Notes: generated by a model from the sequence alone, not told the origin. 64,000 nucleotides of DNA from Ascidia mentula (GCA_947561715.1 OX387200.1:14262501-14326500); one strand, 5' to 3'; counted from the stretch's first letter, positions 12,314 to 25,200 are shown. Numbers and translations are program-made.

Positions 12314-12601
12314 TTTCCAAAACATTTTTTCTCGCATGCAACCGTTATTTAACAAGCAAATTAGCCCTCAAAATTATTGTACGAAAGATTCCAACCTCTA
12401 CGAACTCTGTTTAGCTACTTTCAATGATTAGCGATAAAAATTTAAATGGGATCAATTAAAGGACAGTCTACTGTTTATTGTTCTTTGATAAATAGGCGAA
12501 GGCAAACATACACCTGGACAAATTCGCGTGAAACTACAATATTTTTTCGTATTTATCGTTTCTCTTAGTAGGGTATAATCTCCTTTGAGGACAAACGGAT
12601 T

Positions 12602-15289
12602 TCATTCGTATAAAAGCTCTTCATCACTTCCTGCTTGCTCTTCCTCGGTGTTAAGAAATTCGTCATTCACATCGGAGCTTGGCACAAAAAAGTACATAAT
12701 TATTTTCAGCAAGAAAAAAGGAGCAATTATTGATTGGAAAAAGAGCAATTATTGACTTATTTATATGAGTCCACACCATACTTATTTTTATTTTCACATA
12801 TAATTCGCGTTAATATATCTTTAAAAACACAGCATGCAATATAACTATTACTTTGCCTTGTTGCCATCATTTGAGTTCTGTTCGCCTGGACTTATGTCTG
12901 ACAAATCGTCTTCAGCCAAAACTTCAGTGGCGTCATTCTCGTTGTTGGCACTTCATCAACAAAGAGAAAAAAACATGTCACAGCGATTTGATTTTATCGT
13001 CACTTTGTTCGACTGTATAAGCTTTGCACATGTCAACAACTTTGATTGATATTTTGGCCGGGCACATTATAATTCCGGAAAAAATATTTATAACAAAACT
13101 GCAGCGATTTTGAAGAAAATCGTATGAAGTTGAGCCGTAAGGGAAATTTGCAGTTTTCGCCAATTATGTTTTTGTTTCATATCACATGTTATTAAATTCA
13201 TCTTTTTGGTCTTCTCCTGAGTCACTTCGCGATGGGATGTTTAAGTCGTTGTCTTCTAATTTGCCATCAACCAAACTTTTCTCATCAAGATCATGCACTC
13301 TGTTGGTACAAAATAATATTAGAGAAATCAACCGATAAAAAATCTCTCTATATGCAGCTTGCATGATCTTTTCTACATATTAATGTTCGTAAATCTTAAT
13401 TTTTAGAAATTGTTTTAAATTTTAGAGCTGCAAGTCAACCTTCGCCTGCACTTTCTCGGTCGAGGGAAGTGGCAAGAGATTCCTCCACAAGACGCTTTTT
13501 GAGAGACGTAGGCGGACCGGTAACTGATGGAACCAAGTCGCTTACAATGTCCCCACGCCCATCTGCAGTTAATTGGCTTGCATCTTTTGCATCGTTTTGT
13601 CTCCTAAACATGATGGGAGTTGTGTATTTTGTTTCTTATGCCACCGGGTTCACATTAAAGGAAATTTTCTCTATATGAAATGACTTGAGGGAAGATACCT
13701 TATTATACTATGAGTTATTAGATGATATTGTGGGAACTATCTGTTTATAGTCGGGAATTGTGACATAGGTGATATGCAGTGACAGCCGAATCTATAACCT
13801 GCATACCCGCAGCGCTGGGCATCTCTTTCCGCCAAATTTTGGACTCCGCACAACTGTTCGTGTACGCTGCTGTATGCGGTAAATACGCCCACATAAACTC
13901 CATCTGCTCCAGACTGAAACTTTGCAGTTAACTAAAACACAAAACGCAAACAAAAAACTTGCAAATTTACTCGATGTTTTTCATTGCGCTGGATAAATTT
14001 ATGTTTCTTCGTGTATATGTGTACTAGTTCATACAATATGTTGTTAACTCACACCTGGGCATGGTGACATGGTGCATTTTTTGACTGGAGCCTTGCACAG
14101 CCCACAAAGGTTTTTGCTTATCAGTTTGTAAAGTCGTAAACCTTTTCCACATTTTACGCTGCACCCCAACATCTTCCATTTACACGTTTCTGCTCGTCCG
14201 GCGCATATTTTTGCATCCTGCAATGCACTTTAACATAAAAAATCGGCGCACAAATGTAAAAAAGTTTTCAAGGAAACATGAAATACCTGTGTCGTTGGGC
14301 AAGCTGTGCCACCGTGTTGGTTATAAGTTTTAATCTTCCTTGTGCGAATTTGTGTTCCGATGCTTCCGCATGTGTTGGAACATGAGCTCCATGAACCCCA
14401 GTTGTACATTTTGCAGTTCACTTAAAAACAAACAAGATTCATAGCGTAATTTACAATTTATTCAGTGAACCTCTTCAGTTTTAGTGTTTTTTCATCTCCA
14501 CAAAACCATGTGAGATTGTTATAGTTAAACATGTTAAATTTACATTTATGTTAAATGTATTACATTGTGTCATACATTTAAGTTGATATATTTTAGCGTT
14601 ATTTTATTCCAGAAAAAGTAATACTTAGTGTGTATACCTGGACATTTCTTCGGAAAGCAGCCCACACGTGGTTTTGTGCATGATCCGCCACAACTATGTC
14701 CCCTGGTTTTGGTGTATTCATAATACCCACGACCGCATGTCACACTGCAAGCTCCTTTTTTCCACAAACAATTTTGTCTGACGCACCGTCTTCTCCTGCG
14801 TCGCCTGTACGCAGTAAAACTGTTGTTGAAGTAACCCGTACTTAGTATTACCATTCGAACATATAAGCATATGTGAAAAAAATAGTCAAAATAATTTACG
14901 GAGTGCTTCTTACGGCACAAAACTATTTATTCAGAGGTTTGTTGAAAAACGACCGTAACGTCGATAAGAATAAATACTTTTACGTTAGATGGGCATCGAA
15001 TGGGCTGTTGATATATCTAGAAGCATCAGTATAACAAATTGTTTTGGGGTTTAATGTCCACAGAACAACCATACTTATGATTGAAATAATATACGATGCG
15101 GCAATCTTTAAACAGACCCGAAAACTTTATTCTATAACTTACAATATTGTTGAACAATCATTCAATCGATTACTAAAGTGTGTAACAAACTTTAAAAAAG
15201 GAGAAATATTTAACAAACCACGAAGATGAGGAATGAATAAGTGCGACTAGCACAACTGCAACCAAGAGGACTTTAACAATGCATCGCAT
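12602..15289 (-). CDS. Family member D: secreted Arg6/TSP1/acidic-tail protein, 370 aa
   Basis: Nine exons close in frame: 15219-15289, 14638-14804, 14287-14420, 14055-14217, 13807-13931, 13440-13603, 13186-13299, 12852-12950 and 12602-12677. The signal peptide is MRCIVKVLLVAVVLVALIH, followed by SSSSW and six Arg. Five TSP1-like modules follow: CLWKKGACSVTCGRGYYEY; YNWGSWSSCSNTCGSIG; CKWKMLGCSVKCGKG; VWSRWSLCGRIYRIQQRTR; CRWAWGHCKRLGSISYRS. The tail is about 105 acidic residues ending SDEELLYE. Exon 6 is ended at a GTTGAC donor (13440) because the donor used in gene F is destroyed here and reading on meets a stop. Copies E and F share most exons almost base for base, so the duplication is recent or homogenised. 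The secreted, charge-polarised architecture is seen directly; any function is inference. Confidence 0.82.
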
Positions 15290-16760
15290 ATTGTCTGATT
15301 TGGGTCCAGTGCAGCCCTAAATATCCTACAGAAAATATTTTGCCTTCGTTTTATTTCGAAACTAAAAACCATATTACATAAACCGGGGTTATGATGTCTA
15401 TTATAGCAATGTTCCCCAAACACCATCGCGAACTGCTACCGGTCCATAAACCTTTATTTTCGGAAAAAATCGAAAATCTGCGGTTTATCTTCTAAACTTT
15501 GCCGTCCATCAAAATAATGCCTACGTTAAACTGGTCTTTAGTGCAGACAAGGTATGGATCGCTGTACTAAACCGTGAACATACTCGATCTTCACATTAAA
15601 ACCCAACATCAGCAAACACTGGGCATGCATCATTCTCACTTACACATAAACGCACATAATCACAGTGACCCTGTTTTAAAAGCTTCGATTAATGTTTCCT
15701 TTTTTCATACAGATGCTTAAAATACAGAAGTAAACGGATCTTCGTCAAGCATCCACACAAATGTGAGAGGGCGAAAAGAGTTTATTCGTGACATTAACAG
15801 GGTTTACGTAACTGGCAAGATATCCAATGTGTGAGGTTAAAATAATTGAGACTCATTTAGAATATTTTGCAAGTGGGCGCTTATTTTCATTCCTACGCAC
15901 AACAAACTGAGATAAAGTTTTGACAACACAGGAAAGGAGGAATGCAGTGGAAGGAATGAGTGGTTGTTTCCTTTGGCGTCACTGACATCCAAGATGGTTT
16001 GAGTTCCCACTAATCAATGAGAATTCCCACTAACCGAATTGTGATATTACCATTTTCATTTCGGAACTAACGCGTTCATGCGACTGATGACAAATGTCGT
16101 CTTACAGACCCTTGGCCTCATCTGTTCCAACGCGACCGGGTTTCCCAATGCAATAGCGTTTATATCAGACCGGTTGGAAATTGAACGCACGTCGCCGCTG
16201 CATGTTGCGTTAAAAGATAGGCTATACTGTAAAAACGTAAATTAAAAACGCTGCTAAAGTCAAGATAGCTAAGTGTTTGAAAGAAAACTGTGCAACGAGC
16301 TTCTCCAGCGGATCGGCGACGCTACACGCCACACAGCAGTTCAATTAACCGTCAGCATGAATATGTTGAAAATGCGCTCCCAATTCTCCCAGGCAGTCGC
16401 CAAGCACGCAGAACACAACACACGCTTGTATCCTATGAGAAGGAATGACCGGCGCCACATCAAGGCGTAGAAAAAGGAGCGATGTCCATTTAAAACACAA
16501 AGAAACGTAATTATAGATACAGTTTGCAGACATGGCAAATACTAATACGCTTACCAAACTGTTTTGCGTTCGATGTATAATATCGAATATAGGCTGCCCC
16601 TTGTGAGATCACATCCACCAGTTACATTATTCAAATGCCAGTAAAACTTTCCAATTTCACGAGGCACAGTTAACAGTCATAACCATGACTCACGCTTACA
16701 ACTAAAGCCATATTCAAATAGAATCTTTTTAAACACATAACAAAAACTGACAGCAGAAGA
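15044..16760. repeat. Upstream duplication unit R1 (in front of gene D)
   Basis: This matches R2 (16852-19260) and R3 (23880-25200) over long stretches, for example AATATACGATGCGGCAATCTT, CATATTACATAAACCGGGGTTA and the block around 16273-16470. It contains exon 1 of gene D near its left end. Compared with R2 it lacks a 424-bp MITE and about 320 bp present at 18043-18360, which R3 retains. Outside exon 1 no coding exon is supported. Confidence 0.8.
15290..15345 (-). promoter_or_regulatory. Conserved core upstream of genes D and E
   Basis: The words GGGCTGCACTGGACC and (on the minus strand) GATATTTAGGG lie just upstream of the D start codon. They recur upstream of E (24075-24100) and in the orphan copy at 16980-17005. 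Position and conservation suggest a core promoter or 5' UTR element shared by these paralogues. There is no direct evidence of a transcription start. Confidence 0.35.
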
Positions 16761-16851
16761 ACAAGCAAACATAACCACGCGGTCGACACGCGCACGGCTA
16801 CTGCGCGTTAAACTCAGAAAACACGACAGAGAAAAGAACAAAACAACTAAC

Positions 16852-19260
16852 TTGAAATAATATACGATGCGGCAATCTTCACAAAGACCCGAAAAAACTT
16901 TCTATATAACTGAAAATATTGTTGAACAAACATTCAATCGATTACCAGTGTATGACAAAATTTAAAAAAGGGCCAGGCTCATATTGCCTGGTTTGGGTCC
17001 AGTGCAGCCCTAAATATCCTACAGAAAATATTTTGCCTTCGTTTTATTTAAATTCAAAACTAAAAACCATATTACATAAACCGGGGTTATGGTGTCTGTT
17101 GTAGCAATGTTCCCCAAACATCATAGCGAACTGCTACCGTTCCAAAAGCCTTTATTTTCGGAAAAACTAGAAAATCCATGTTTTCTGCAGTTTATCTTCT
17201 AAACTTTGCCGTCCATCAAAGGAATGCCTACTTTAAGCTGGTCTTTAGTGCAGAAAAGGTTTGGATAACCGTGAATATACTCGATCTTCACATTAACACC
17301 CAACATCAGCACACACTGGGCAAGCATCACTAAATACTCTCACGTACACATAAACGCACATAATCACTGTGAACCTGTTACAAAATCTTCGATTAAGGTT
17401 TCGTTTTTTCATGCAGATGCTAAAACAACAGAAGTAAACGGGTCGTCGACAAGGATCCACACAAATGTGGTAAACACTTAAACCACCTCACGGACGGGCG
17501 AAACGGGACTTCCCCGTTTCTTGTGTTGCTACTCAACATTAGTTTTCACGAAGACTTTGCAATATTATAACTCTAATATTTAGTTTGTTTATGCAAAAAC
17601 GTTGTTACACACTAAGAGCATTTTGTTTTTTGGTAGATTTGCCTAGACCAAGAATTTTGATACTTTAGGACGTGTGTAGCATTGCCGAAGCATGTGTTGA
17701 ACGAAACAAACGTTTCGTTGATGAAATATGTTTTGCTTGCTTTTAAAATACCTCTATGCAATGCCTTGACAACTATTTTAGTTCAGAAAGAATGATATTT
17801 CCAACAAACATGTGTGAAAAGCTAGTTTAATATATCACGAAAACCGGGGAAATCCCGTTTCGCCCGTCGGTGAGGTGGTTTAAGTGTCAACCAAAATGTG
17901 ACAGGGTTTAGAGAGATCATTCGTGACATTAACAAGGTTTACGTAACTGGCAAGATATCCAATGTGTGAGGTTAAAATAATTGAGACTCATTTAGGATAT
18001 TTTGCAAGTGGGCGCTTATTTTCATTCCTACGCACAACAAATCACAAAGAACACATTTTGCGGATGTGCGGCGAAACAACAGTGAGTGGTGACAAAAAAA
18101 TAATAAAATAAAAGTTACTTGCTCTTTGGTACCAACTTGCAGAAGCCTTTTTTAAATAATGACAACATATGCAAAAGTTAGCACCATTTTCTAGAGGGTC
18201 GTTACATTTTGTATTGCCAGCAGGGTCTAATATCCGTTGACTATACTGATTAACACACATTTTGTTGAAGACGTCACTGAACTGTATAAACCACAGTTCG
18301 GTCATTTCTGTTTTCCAAATCGTTGATTCTGTCATCTTTATAGCCAAGACTGAAGCTTGGGATAAAGTTTTGACAACACAGGAAAGGAGGAATGCAGTGA
18401 AGGGAATGCGTGGTCGCTTCCTTTGGCGTCACTGACGATTTGAGTTACCACTAATTAATGAGAATTCCCTCTCACCGAATTGTGATATTACCATTTTCAT
18501 TTCGGAACTAACGCGTTCATGCGACTGATGACAAATGTCGTCTTGCAGGCCCTTGGCCTCATCTGTTCCAACGCGACCGGGTTTGCCAATGCAATAGCGT
18601 TTATATCGGACCGGTTTGAAATTGAACGCACGCCGCCGCTGTATGTTGCGTCAAAGGATAGCCTATACTGTTAAAACGGCGTAAATTAAAAACGCTGCTA
18701 AAAGTCAAGATAGCTAGGTGTTTGAAAGAAAACTGTGCAACGAGCTTCTCCAGCGGATCGGCGACGCTACACGCCACACAGCAGTTCAATTAACCGTCAG
18801 CTTGAATATGTTGAAAATGCGCTCCCAATTCTCCCTGGCAGTCGCCAAGCACGCAGAACACAACACACGCTTGTATCCAATGAGAAGGAATGACCGGCGC
18901 AACATCAAGGCGTAGGAAAAGGAGCGGTTTCCATTTAAAACACAAAGAAACGTAATTATAGATACAGTTTGCAGACATGGCAAATAGTAACACGCTTGCC
19001 AAACTGTTTTGCGACCGATCTATACGCAAATATAGGCTGCTCGTTGTGAGATCACATCCACCAGTTACATTAATCAAATGCCAGCAAAACTTTCCAATTG
19101 TCACGAGGCACAGTTAACAATCATGACCATTATCTACGCTTACAAATAAAGCCATATTCAAATAGAATCTTAGTTTAAACACATGACAAAAACTGACAAC
19201 ACAAGAACAAGCAAACATAACCACGCGCATTTGGGAAACACAACAGAGAAAAGAATTAAC
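16852..19260. repeat. Upstream duplication unit R2 (orphan copy without a gene)
   Basis: This is a second copy of the gene D/E upstream DNA. The promoter word GGTCCAGTGCAGCCC is kept at 16995-17010, but the first exon is deleted: the sequence jumps from TTTAAAAAAGG to CATATTGCCTGG near 16972, and no gene follows. It carries the TIR element at 17469-17892. It probably marks a lost family member. Confidence 0.75.
17469..17892. mobile_element. Non-autonomous DNA transposon (MITE), 424 bp, ~48-bp inverted repeats
   Basis: The left end is GGTAAACACTTAAACCACC and the complement of the right end is GGTTGACACTTAAACCACC. The match continues through CTCACSGACGGGCGAAACGGG to CCCCG. Imperfect 7-bp target copies, CAAATGT and AAAATGT, flank it. 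The empty site is preserved in R1 near 15755 (CACACAAATGTGAGAGGG), so insertion came after the R1/R2 duplication. No transposase ORF is present. The superfamily is not certain from termini alone. Confidence 0.85.
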
Positions 19261-19618
19261 TAACTTTGGTTTGGGAATTAACACTGGTGTAACGTCCGTT
19301 GAACGCGCCCCGGTTCTTGGCGCGGAACGCCACACGAGGTGGAATTCCCGCAGTTAAAACGCGTATCCTTATTGGGCCTCAAACTCGCTCACTCAGTTGA
19401 TGTTATTCTTGTTATCGAATGTGCAGTACGCAATCGTACGCAAGATAGAATGAATTCGAAATGTAGGCGATTCAGACGTCGGGAGGAGACGAAAAGACAC
19501 GTAAGACACGTGAACCCTTAGAACACGGTTTCTACACAAAAGGCAATGTGTCAAACACAAAACTTTTGCAGATTAAAAATGACGTTGCACTTTGCTGCAC
19601 AGTTGTCAGACTCTAAAA

Positions 19619-19859
19619 CAGGGGTTCTTAACCTGGGGTCCATGAACTCCCAAGGGGTCCGAGAAGATGCATTATTAGGGTGTCCATGAAACGAAATACA
19701 ATTATTCCGAAAATCCACGTATTTTCCTTTGTCCATCAGGTTTCGCTGTCCACGAATTTTAATTTTTCGACATTTGCAATGTGTTTCTTGCAAAGGGGTC
19801 CATGGCTTTTCAAAGAATGTTTTAGGGGTTCGTGATCCAAAAAAGGTTAAGAAACAGTG
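19619..19859. mobile_element. hAT-type MITE, 241 bp, with 8-bp target-site duplication
   Basis: The left terminus is CAGGGGTTCTTAACCTGGGG and the right terminus is AAGGTTAAGAAACAGTG, the typical hAT terminal words. It is flanked on both sides by the perfect 8-bp duplication CTCTAAAA (19611-19618 and 19860-19867). There is no internal transposase. The perfect duplication points to a fairly young insertion. Confidence 0.9.
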
Positions 19860-19867
19860 CTCTAAAA

Positions 19868-20805
19868 GACAAAACCACGTTGCGCTATCACTTTAAACTT
19901 GGCCTCTTATTATTACGTCACAGACTGTATAAGATTGCACAACACAATAGTGTAGGGAAAAATGGGCATTCATTGAAATCAGCAATTACTGGCAAACAAA
20001 ACGTAACACCTGGATTATAACCTACATACCATACAACAGTTAACATAAATAATACATGCTTGTAAATGACATATTTAGTAGTTTTGTATGTAAGTAATCT
20101 GCTAAAATTTCTTGGTCACTTTTCTTTCTTGCTTCTAAATTACCGAGCAAAACTCCAAAAACAGCTTGTCTAATGGGCTTGTTTGACAGTCGTTAAATAT
20201 GTAAACTTGACTTCGAAATGTAAACCAGCTTTTGCTAAAAAACTATTCAACACCTTTGCGCCGAGATGGCATCTAACAACGCCAGGTTTTCTGTCGTAAA
20301 CTCAATTAAAATGAATGCAATAGATAATCAACCAAATTTCGAAATACCTTGGTTATGCAACTTTTTTGAATGCCACTTTTCCTTTAACCCGTTTTGTGAC
20401 AAGCGAAATTGCTCAAAAAGTTATTGATTAGAGAACGAAACAATTAAACCTGTAGAAACTGCAAAGCAAAAATACCCTTTGTTTTATGTTTGTTTATTTT
20501 TTTAGCCAGTAGGCCTAGGTGTTTCAAAGGGGTGGCGATTTCTGTAGCAAATATTAATAACAGAAATCAAGGGACTTCTGTAACACGATTTCTCCTTTTT
20601 CCTGGTACAAAAGTCAAATGGTAGAAATTGTAGCAAAGTCTACAGTTTACTGTTTATTCGTGCTTTGATAAATAGGCGAAGCCAAATACACATATAGATG
20701 AATTGTTGAACAACTTTCACCTTAAAAATCACCAAAAATATAATATTGCGTCGTATTAATCGTTTTTCTTAGTAGGGTATAATCCCCTTTGAGGAAAGAT
20801 GGATT
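19868..20805. other. Spacer downstream of gene E
   Basis: There is no supported exon. From about 20640 the sequence aligns with the region downstream of gene D (12465-12600), for example TTTGATAAATAGGCGAAG, so the duplication unit of genes D/E ends near 20640. The remainder shows nothing recognisable. Confidence 0.5.
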
Positions 20806-23800
20806 TCATTCGTAAAAAAGCTGTTCATCATTTCCTGCTTGCTCTTCCTCGGTGTTAAGAAATTCCTCAGTCACATCGGAGCTAAGAATAATATTTTTAG
20901 AAATAGGAAAAAAGGGCGATCATGGACTTATTTACATCGATGCCATACTTATTTTATTCTAACATATAGTGTTACAAAGAGTAAAGCATGCAATATAATT
21001 GTTACTTTTCCTTGTTGCCATCATATGAATCCTCTTCGTCTTGACTGATGTCCGACAAATTTTCTTCCGTTAAAATTTCATTGGCGTCTTTCCCTTTGTT
21101 GGCACTTCATAAAAGTAGAAAATAAATAGGTTACAGCGATTTGATTGGAAATGTGGATCAAGGTATTCATCGTCAATTTGTTTGATTGCATAAGCTTTGT
21201 ACATGTCAAATACTGCGATTGATTATTTTGCTGGTACATTAAATTTTTCCGTAACAAAAAGTTTTTTTACAAAACTGCTACGACTTTTAAAGAAAATCGT
21301 ATGAAGTTCAATGCAAAAAAAATTTTGTATTTTGTTCCATATCACTTTACATGTTGTTAAATTCATCTTTTTTGTCTTCTCCTGAGTCACTTCGCGCTGG
21401 GATGTTTAAGTCGTTGTCTTCTAATTTGCCATCAACCAAATTTTTCTCATCCAGATCATGTACTCTGTTGGTACAAAACAATATTAGAGAAATATAAATG
21501 TTTGAGGGTGCACATTATACTATAAAACATCTTTTCCACTTAATAACGTTCTTAACTCTTAATTTTTCGAATTTGTTTTTAGTCTTAGAGCCGCATGTCA
21601 ACTCTCGCCTGCACTTTCTCGGCCGAGGAAGGTGGCAAACGATTCCTCCACAAGACGCTTTTTGAAAGACGTAAGCGGGCTGGTAACTGAAAAATGCAAG
21701 TCGCTTACAAGGCCTCCACGCCCATCTGCAGTTAATTGGCTTGCATCTTTTGCATCGTTTTGTCTCCTAAACATGATGGGATTTATGTATTTTGATACTT
21801 ATGCTGCCGGGTTTACATTAAGGGAACCATTCTCTGTATGGAAGGACTTGGGAGAAGATACCCTTTTTATACTATGAATTATTAGATGATATATTGAAAA
21901 CTATGTGTTTATTGGCGGGAATTGTGACATAGGTGATATGCAGTGACAGCCGAATTTATAACCTGCATACCCGCAGCGATGGGCATCTCTTTCCGCCAAA
22001 TTTTGGACTCCGCACAACTGTTCGCGTACGCTGCTGTATGCGGTAAATACGCCCACATAAATTCCATTTGCTCCACGCTGAAACTTTGCAGTTAACTGAA
22101 ACAAAAAAGGCAAACAAAGAAATGCACTTGCAAATTTACTCGATGTTTTTCATTGCGCTGGATAAATTTATGTTTCTTTGTGTATATGTGTACTAGTTCA
22201 TACTATATGTTGTTAACTCACACCTGGGCAAGGTGACATGGTGCATTTTTTGACTGGAGCCTTGCACAGCCCACATAGGTTTTTGCTGATCAGTTTGTAA
22301 AGTCGTAAACCTTTTCCGCATTTTACGCTGCACCCCAACATCTTCCATTTACACGTTTCTACTCGTCCAGTGCATATTTTTGCCTCCTGCCAAACACCGT
22401 AAGATAAATAATCGGCGCACAAATATAAAAAGTTTTCAAGGAAACTTGAAATACCCGAGTCATTGGGCAAGCTGTGCCGCCGTGTTGGTTATAAGTTTTA
22501 ATCTTCCTTGTGCGAATTTGTGTTCCGATGCTTCCGCATGTGTTGGAACATGAGCTCCATGAACCCCAGTTGTACATTTTGCAGTTCACTTGGAAATAAA
22601 CAAGATTAATAGCGCAAGGTACAATAAATTAAGTAAACCTTTCAGTTTTAGTGTTTAAAGCTCCACAAAACCACATGAGATTGTCACAGTCAAATAGTTA
22701 AAAATTGTGCTACAAGATTTACATTATGTAATACATTTAAGTTAATATATTTTAGCGTTACTTTGATGCAGAAAAGGAAATACGTAACGTATATACCTGC
22801 ACAATACCTGCACATTTCTTCGGAAAGCAGCCCACCCATGGTTTTGCACTTGATGTTTTCCATTGCACCGGATTATTTTATAATATTTATAAGCTTATTT
22901 AGTATATTTCATACAATATGTTGTTAACTCTCACCTGGACATGGTGACATGGTGCATTGTTTCACTGGAGTCTTGCACAGCCCACAATGGTTATCACTTC
23001 TCAATTTGTAAAGTCGTAAACCTTTTCCGCATTTTACGCTGCACCCCAACATCTTCCATTTACACGTTCCTACTCGTCCAGTGCATTTTTTTGCCTCCTG
23101 CAATTCACCTTGAGATAAATAATCGGCGCACAAATATAAAAAGTTTTCAAGAAAACGTGAAATACCCGAGTCATTGGGCAAGCTGTGCCGCCGTGTTGGT
23201 TATGCGTTTTAATCTTCCTTGTGCGAATTTGTAATCCGATGCTTCCGCATGTGTTGGAACATGAGCTCCATGAACCCCAGCTGTACATTTTACAGTTCAC
23301 TTGGAAACAAACAAGATTAATAACGTAATTTACATTTAATTCAGCAAACCTTACGGTTTTAGTGTTTCCATCTCCACAAAACCATGTGAGATTATTACAG
23401 TTAAAACATTGTGCTAAAAGATTCACATTACAATATATTTTAGCGTTTCTTTTTTTGCAGAAAACGAATTACTAAGGCCTATACCTGGACATTTCTTCGG
23501 AAAGCAGCCCACACGTGGTTTTGTGCATGATCCGCCACAACTATGTCCCCTGGTTTTGGTGAATTCATAATACCCACGACCGCATGTCACACTGCAAGCT
23601 CCTTTTTTCCACAAACAATTTTGTCTGACGCACCGCCGTCTTCTTCGCCGCCACCTACGCAGCGAAACTGTTGTTACCGAAAAGTAACCCGTACTGAGTA
23701 TTATCATTCGAACACAAGCATATGTGAAAAAATACTCAAGTTATTTCAGGCACAAAACTATTTATTCTGAGGTTCGTTGAAAAACGACGGTAACGACGAT

Positions 23801-24065
23801 AATAATAAATATTTTTTTGTTAGATGGGCCCCGAATGGGCTGTTGATATGTCTAACATCATCAGTTACAAATTGTTTAGGTTTAATATCCACAACTTACT
23901 TATGATTGCAATGATATACGATGCGGCAATTTAAAAAAGGCACTAAAACTTTAATCTACATGGAATATTGTTTAATTCAATCGATTACCAAAAGGAAGAT
24001 GAGGAATGAAGAAGTGCGACGAGCACAACTGCAACTAAAAGAACTTTAACAACAATGCATCGCAT
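20806..24065 (-). CDS. Family member E: seven-module TSP1 hybrid gene, 472 aa
   Basis: Eleven exons close in frame: 23989-24065, 23485-23654, 23166-23299, 22935-23097, 22455-22588, 22224-22386, 21971-22095, 21603-21766, 21351-21464, 21006-21104 and 20806-20881. The signal peptide MRCIVVKVLLVAVVLVALLH is followed by SSSSFWW and six Arg. Modules 3 and 4 (YSWGSWSSCSNTCG, CKWKMLGCSVKCGKG) are present twice as an exon pair; both pairs begin and end in phase 1, so repetition keeps the frame. A truncated, acceptor-less third copy of exon 2 lies in the intron between the pairs. The acidic tail ends EQAGNDEQLFYE. Exon 8 (module 7) differs from gene D mostly by replacements. The donor GA/GTTGAC at 21603 is inferred. 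Identical gene order and intron phases in D support the model. Confidence 0.8.
22793..22850 (-). pseudogene. Truncated exon 2 fragment in intron of gene E (recombination scar)
   Basis: The complement reads as the 3' end of exon 2 (VGCFPKKC then donor G/GTATTG), but it is cut after the codons for Lys-Pro. The sequence continues, without acceptor or Cys modules, into DNA homologous to the intron before exon 5 of gene D (TTCATTGCGCTGGAT near 13980). This is the breakpoint of an unequal crossing-over between two tandem copies. Confidence 0.8.
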
Positions 24066-25200
24066 ATTGCCTGATTTAGGTCCAGTGCAGCCCTAAAAAC
24101 TTGTAGAAAATATTTTTTATTCAAGTTTGAAACTAAACGTTTTATTTAAATTCGAAACTAAAAACCATATTACATAAACTGGGGTTACGATGTGTATTAT
24201 AGCAAGTGTCCCAAAACACCGTGTGGCGAACTGCTACCGGTCCATGAGTCTTTATTTTCGAAAAATATCCAAACTCGGTCCATCAAAATAAAGCTTACGC
24301 TAAACTGGTCTTCAGTGCAGAAAAGGTTTAAATCCCTGCACTAAACCGTAAAAATACTAGAGCTTCACCTTAAAAACCAACTTCAGCAAACACAGGGCAA
24401 GCATCATTGCATAATCTCACGTCCACTTAAAACGCAGATAATCACAGTGACCCTGCTGTGAATCCTTAATCGAAGTTATTTTGCAAGTGGGCGCTTATTT
24501 TTATTCATGCGACGAATCACAAAGAACACATTTTGGGGATGTGCCGCGAAACAACAGTGGGAGGCAAGTTACTTCGGTACCAACTTGGAAAAGCCTTTTT
24601 CCAAATAATGACAACATATGCAAATTTGTGTTGGCACCATTTTATAGAGGGTCGTTACATTTAGTATTACCACCAGAGTCTAATATCCGTTGACTATATT
24701 GATTAATCTAAATTTTGTTGCAAACGTCACTGCACTGTCTATACCACAGTTCGGCCATTCCTATTTTCCAAATCGTTGATTCTGGCATCTTTATAGCCAA
24801 GACTGAAGCTTGGGATAAAGTTTTGACAACACAGGAAAGGAGGAATGCAGTGGAGGGAATGAGTGGTTGCTTCCTTTGGCGTCACCAACATCCAAGTTGG
24901 TTTGAGTTCCCACTAACAGAATTGTGATATTACCATTCCGACTCGACTGATGATATACGTCAGCTTGCAAACTCTAGACCTCATCTGCTGCAACGCGACC
25001 GGAAATTGGGACAGTCAAATCAAAGGTTGGTTCCATTCATGTAGTGTAGGGAATGCGACAGAGTTTATATCGGTATGACCGATGGAAAACTGAACGCATA
25101 ACATCAGGATAGCATACAGTAAAAAGGGCGTAAATTCAAAACGCTTTTTATAAGTTAAAAATGGTTTGAGAGAAAACTGGATCAGAGCCTTTATGCCACC
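23880..25200. repeat. Upstream duplication unit R3 (in front of gene E)
   Basis: This is the third, most diverged copy of R1/R2. It keeps the ATACGATGCGGCAAT word, the ACATAAACTGGGGTTA block and the 24500-24830 segment that R1 lost. It contains exon 1 of gene E. No other coding exon is supported up to 25675. Confidence 0.7.

Noticed and set aside
16273-18915. A 65-residue ORF conserved in two places (16273-16470 and 18718-18915)
   Set aside because: Both lie in the duplicated upstream units R1 and R2. The two copies differ by three replacements and about one silent change, with an equally open frame on the other strand, so this is simply copied non-coding DNA.
21901-22113. ORF with Cys residues (YKFGCHCISPMSQF), also seen at 27190-27402
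   Set aside because: It is a wrong frame of TSP1 exon 5 of E and F. The correct frame has the Trp-Trp-Cys motif, canonical splice sites and the phase shared by all members.
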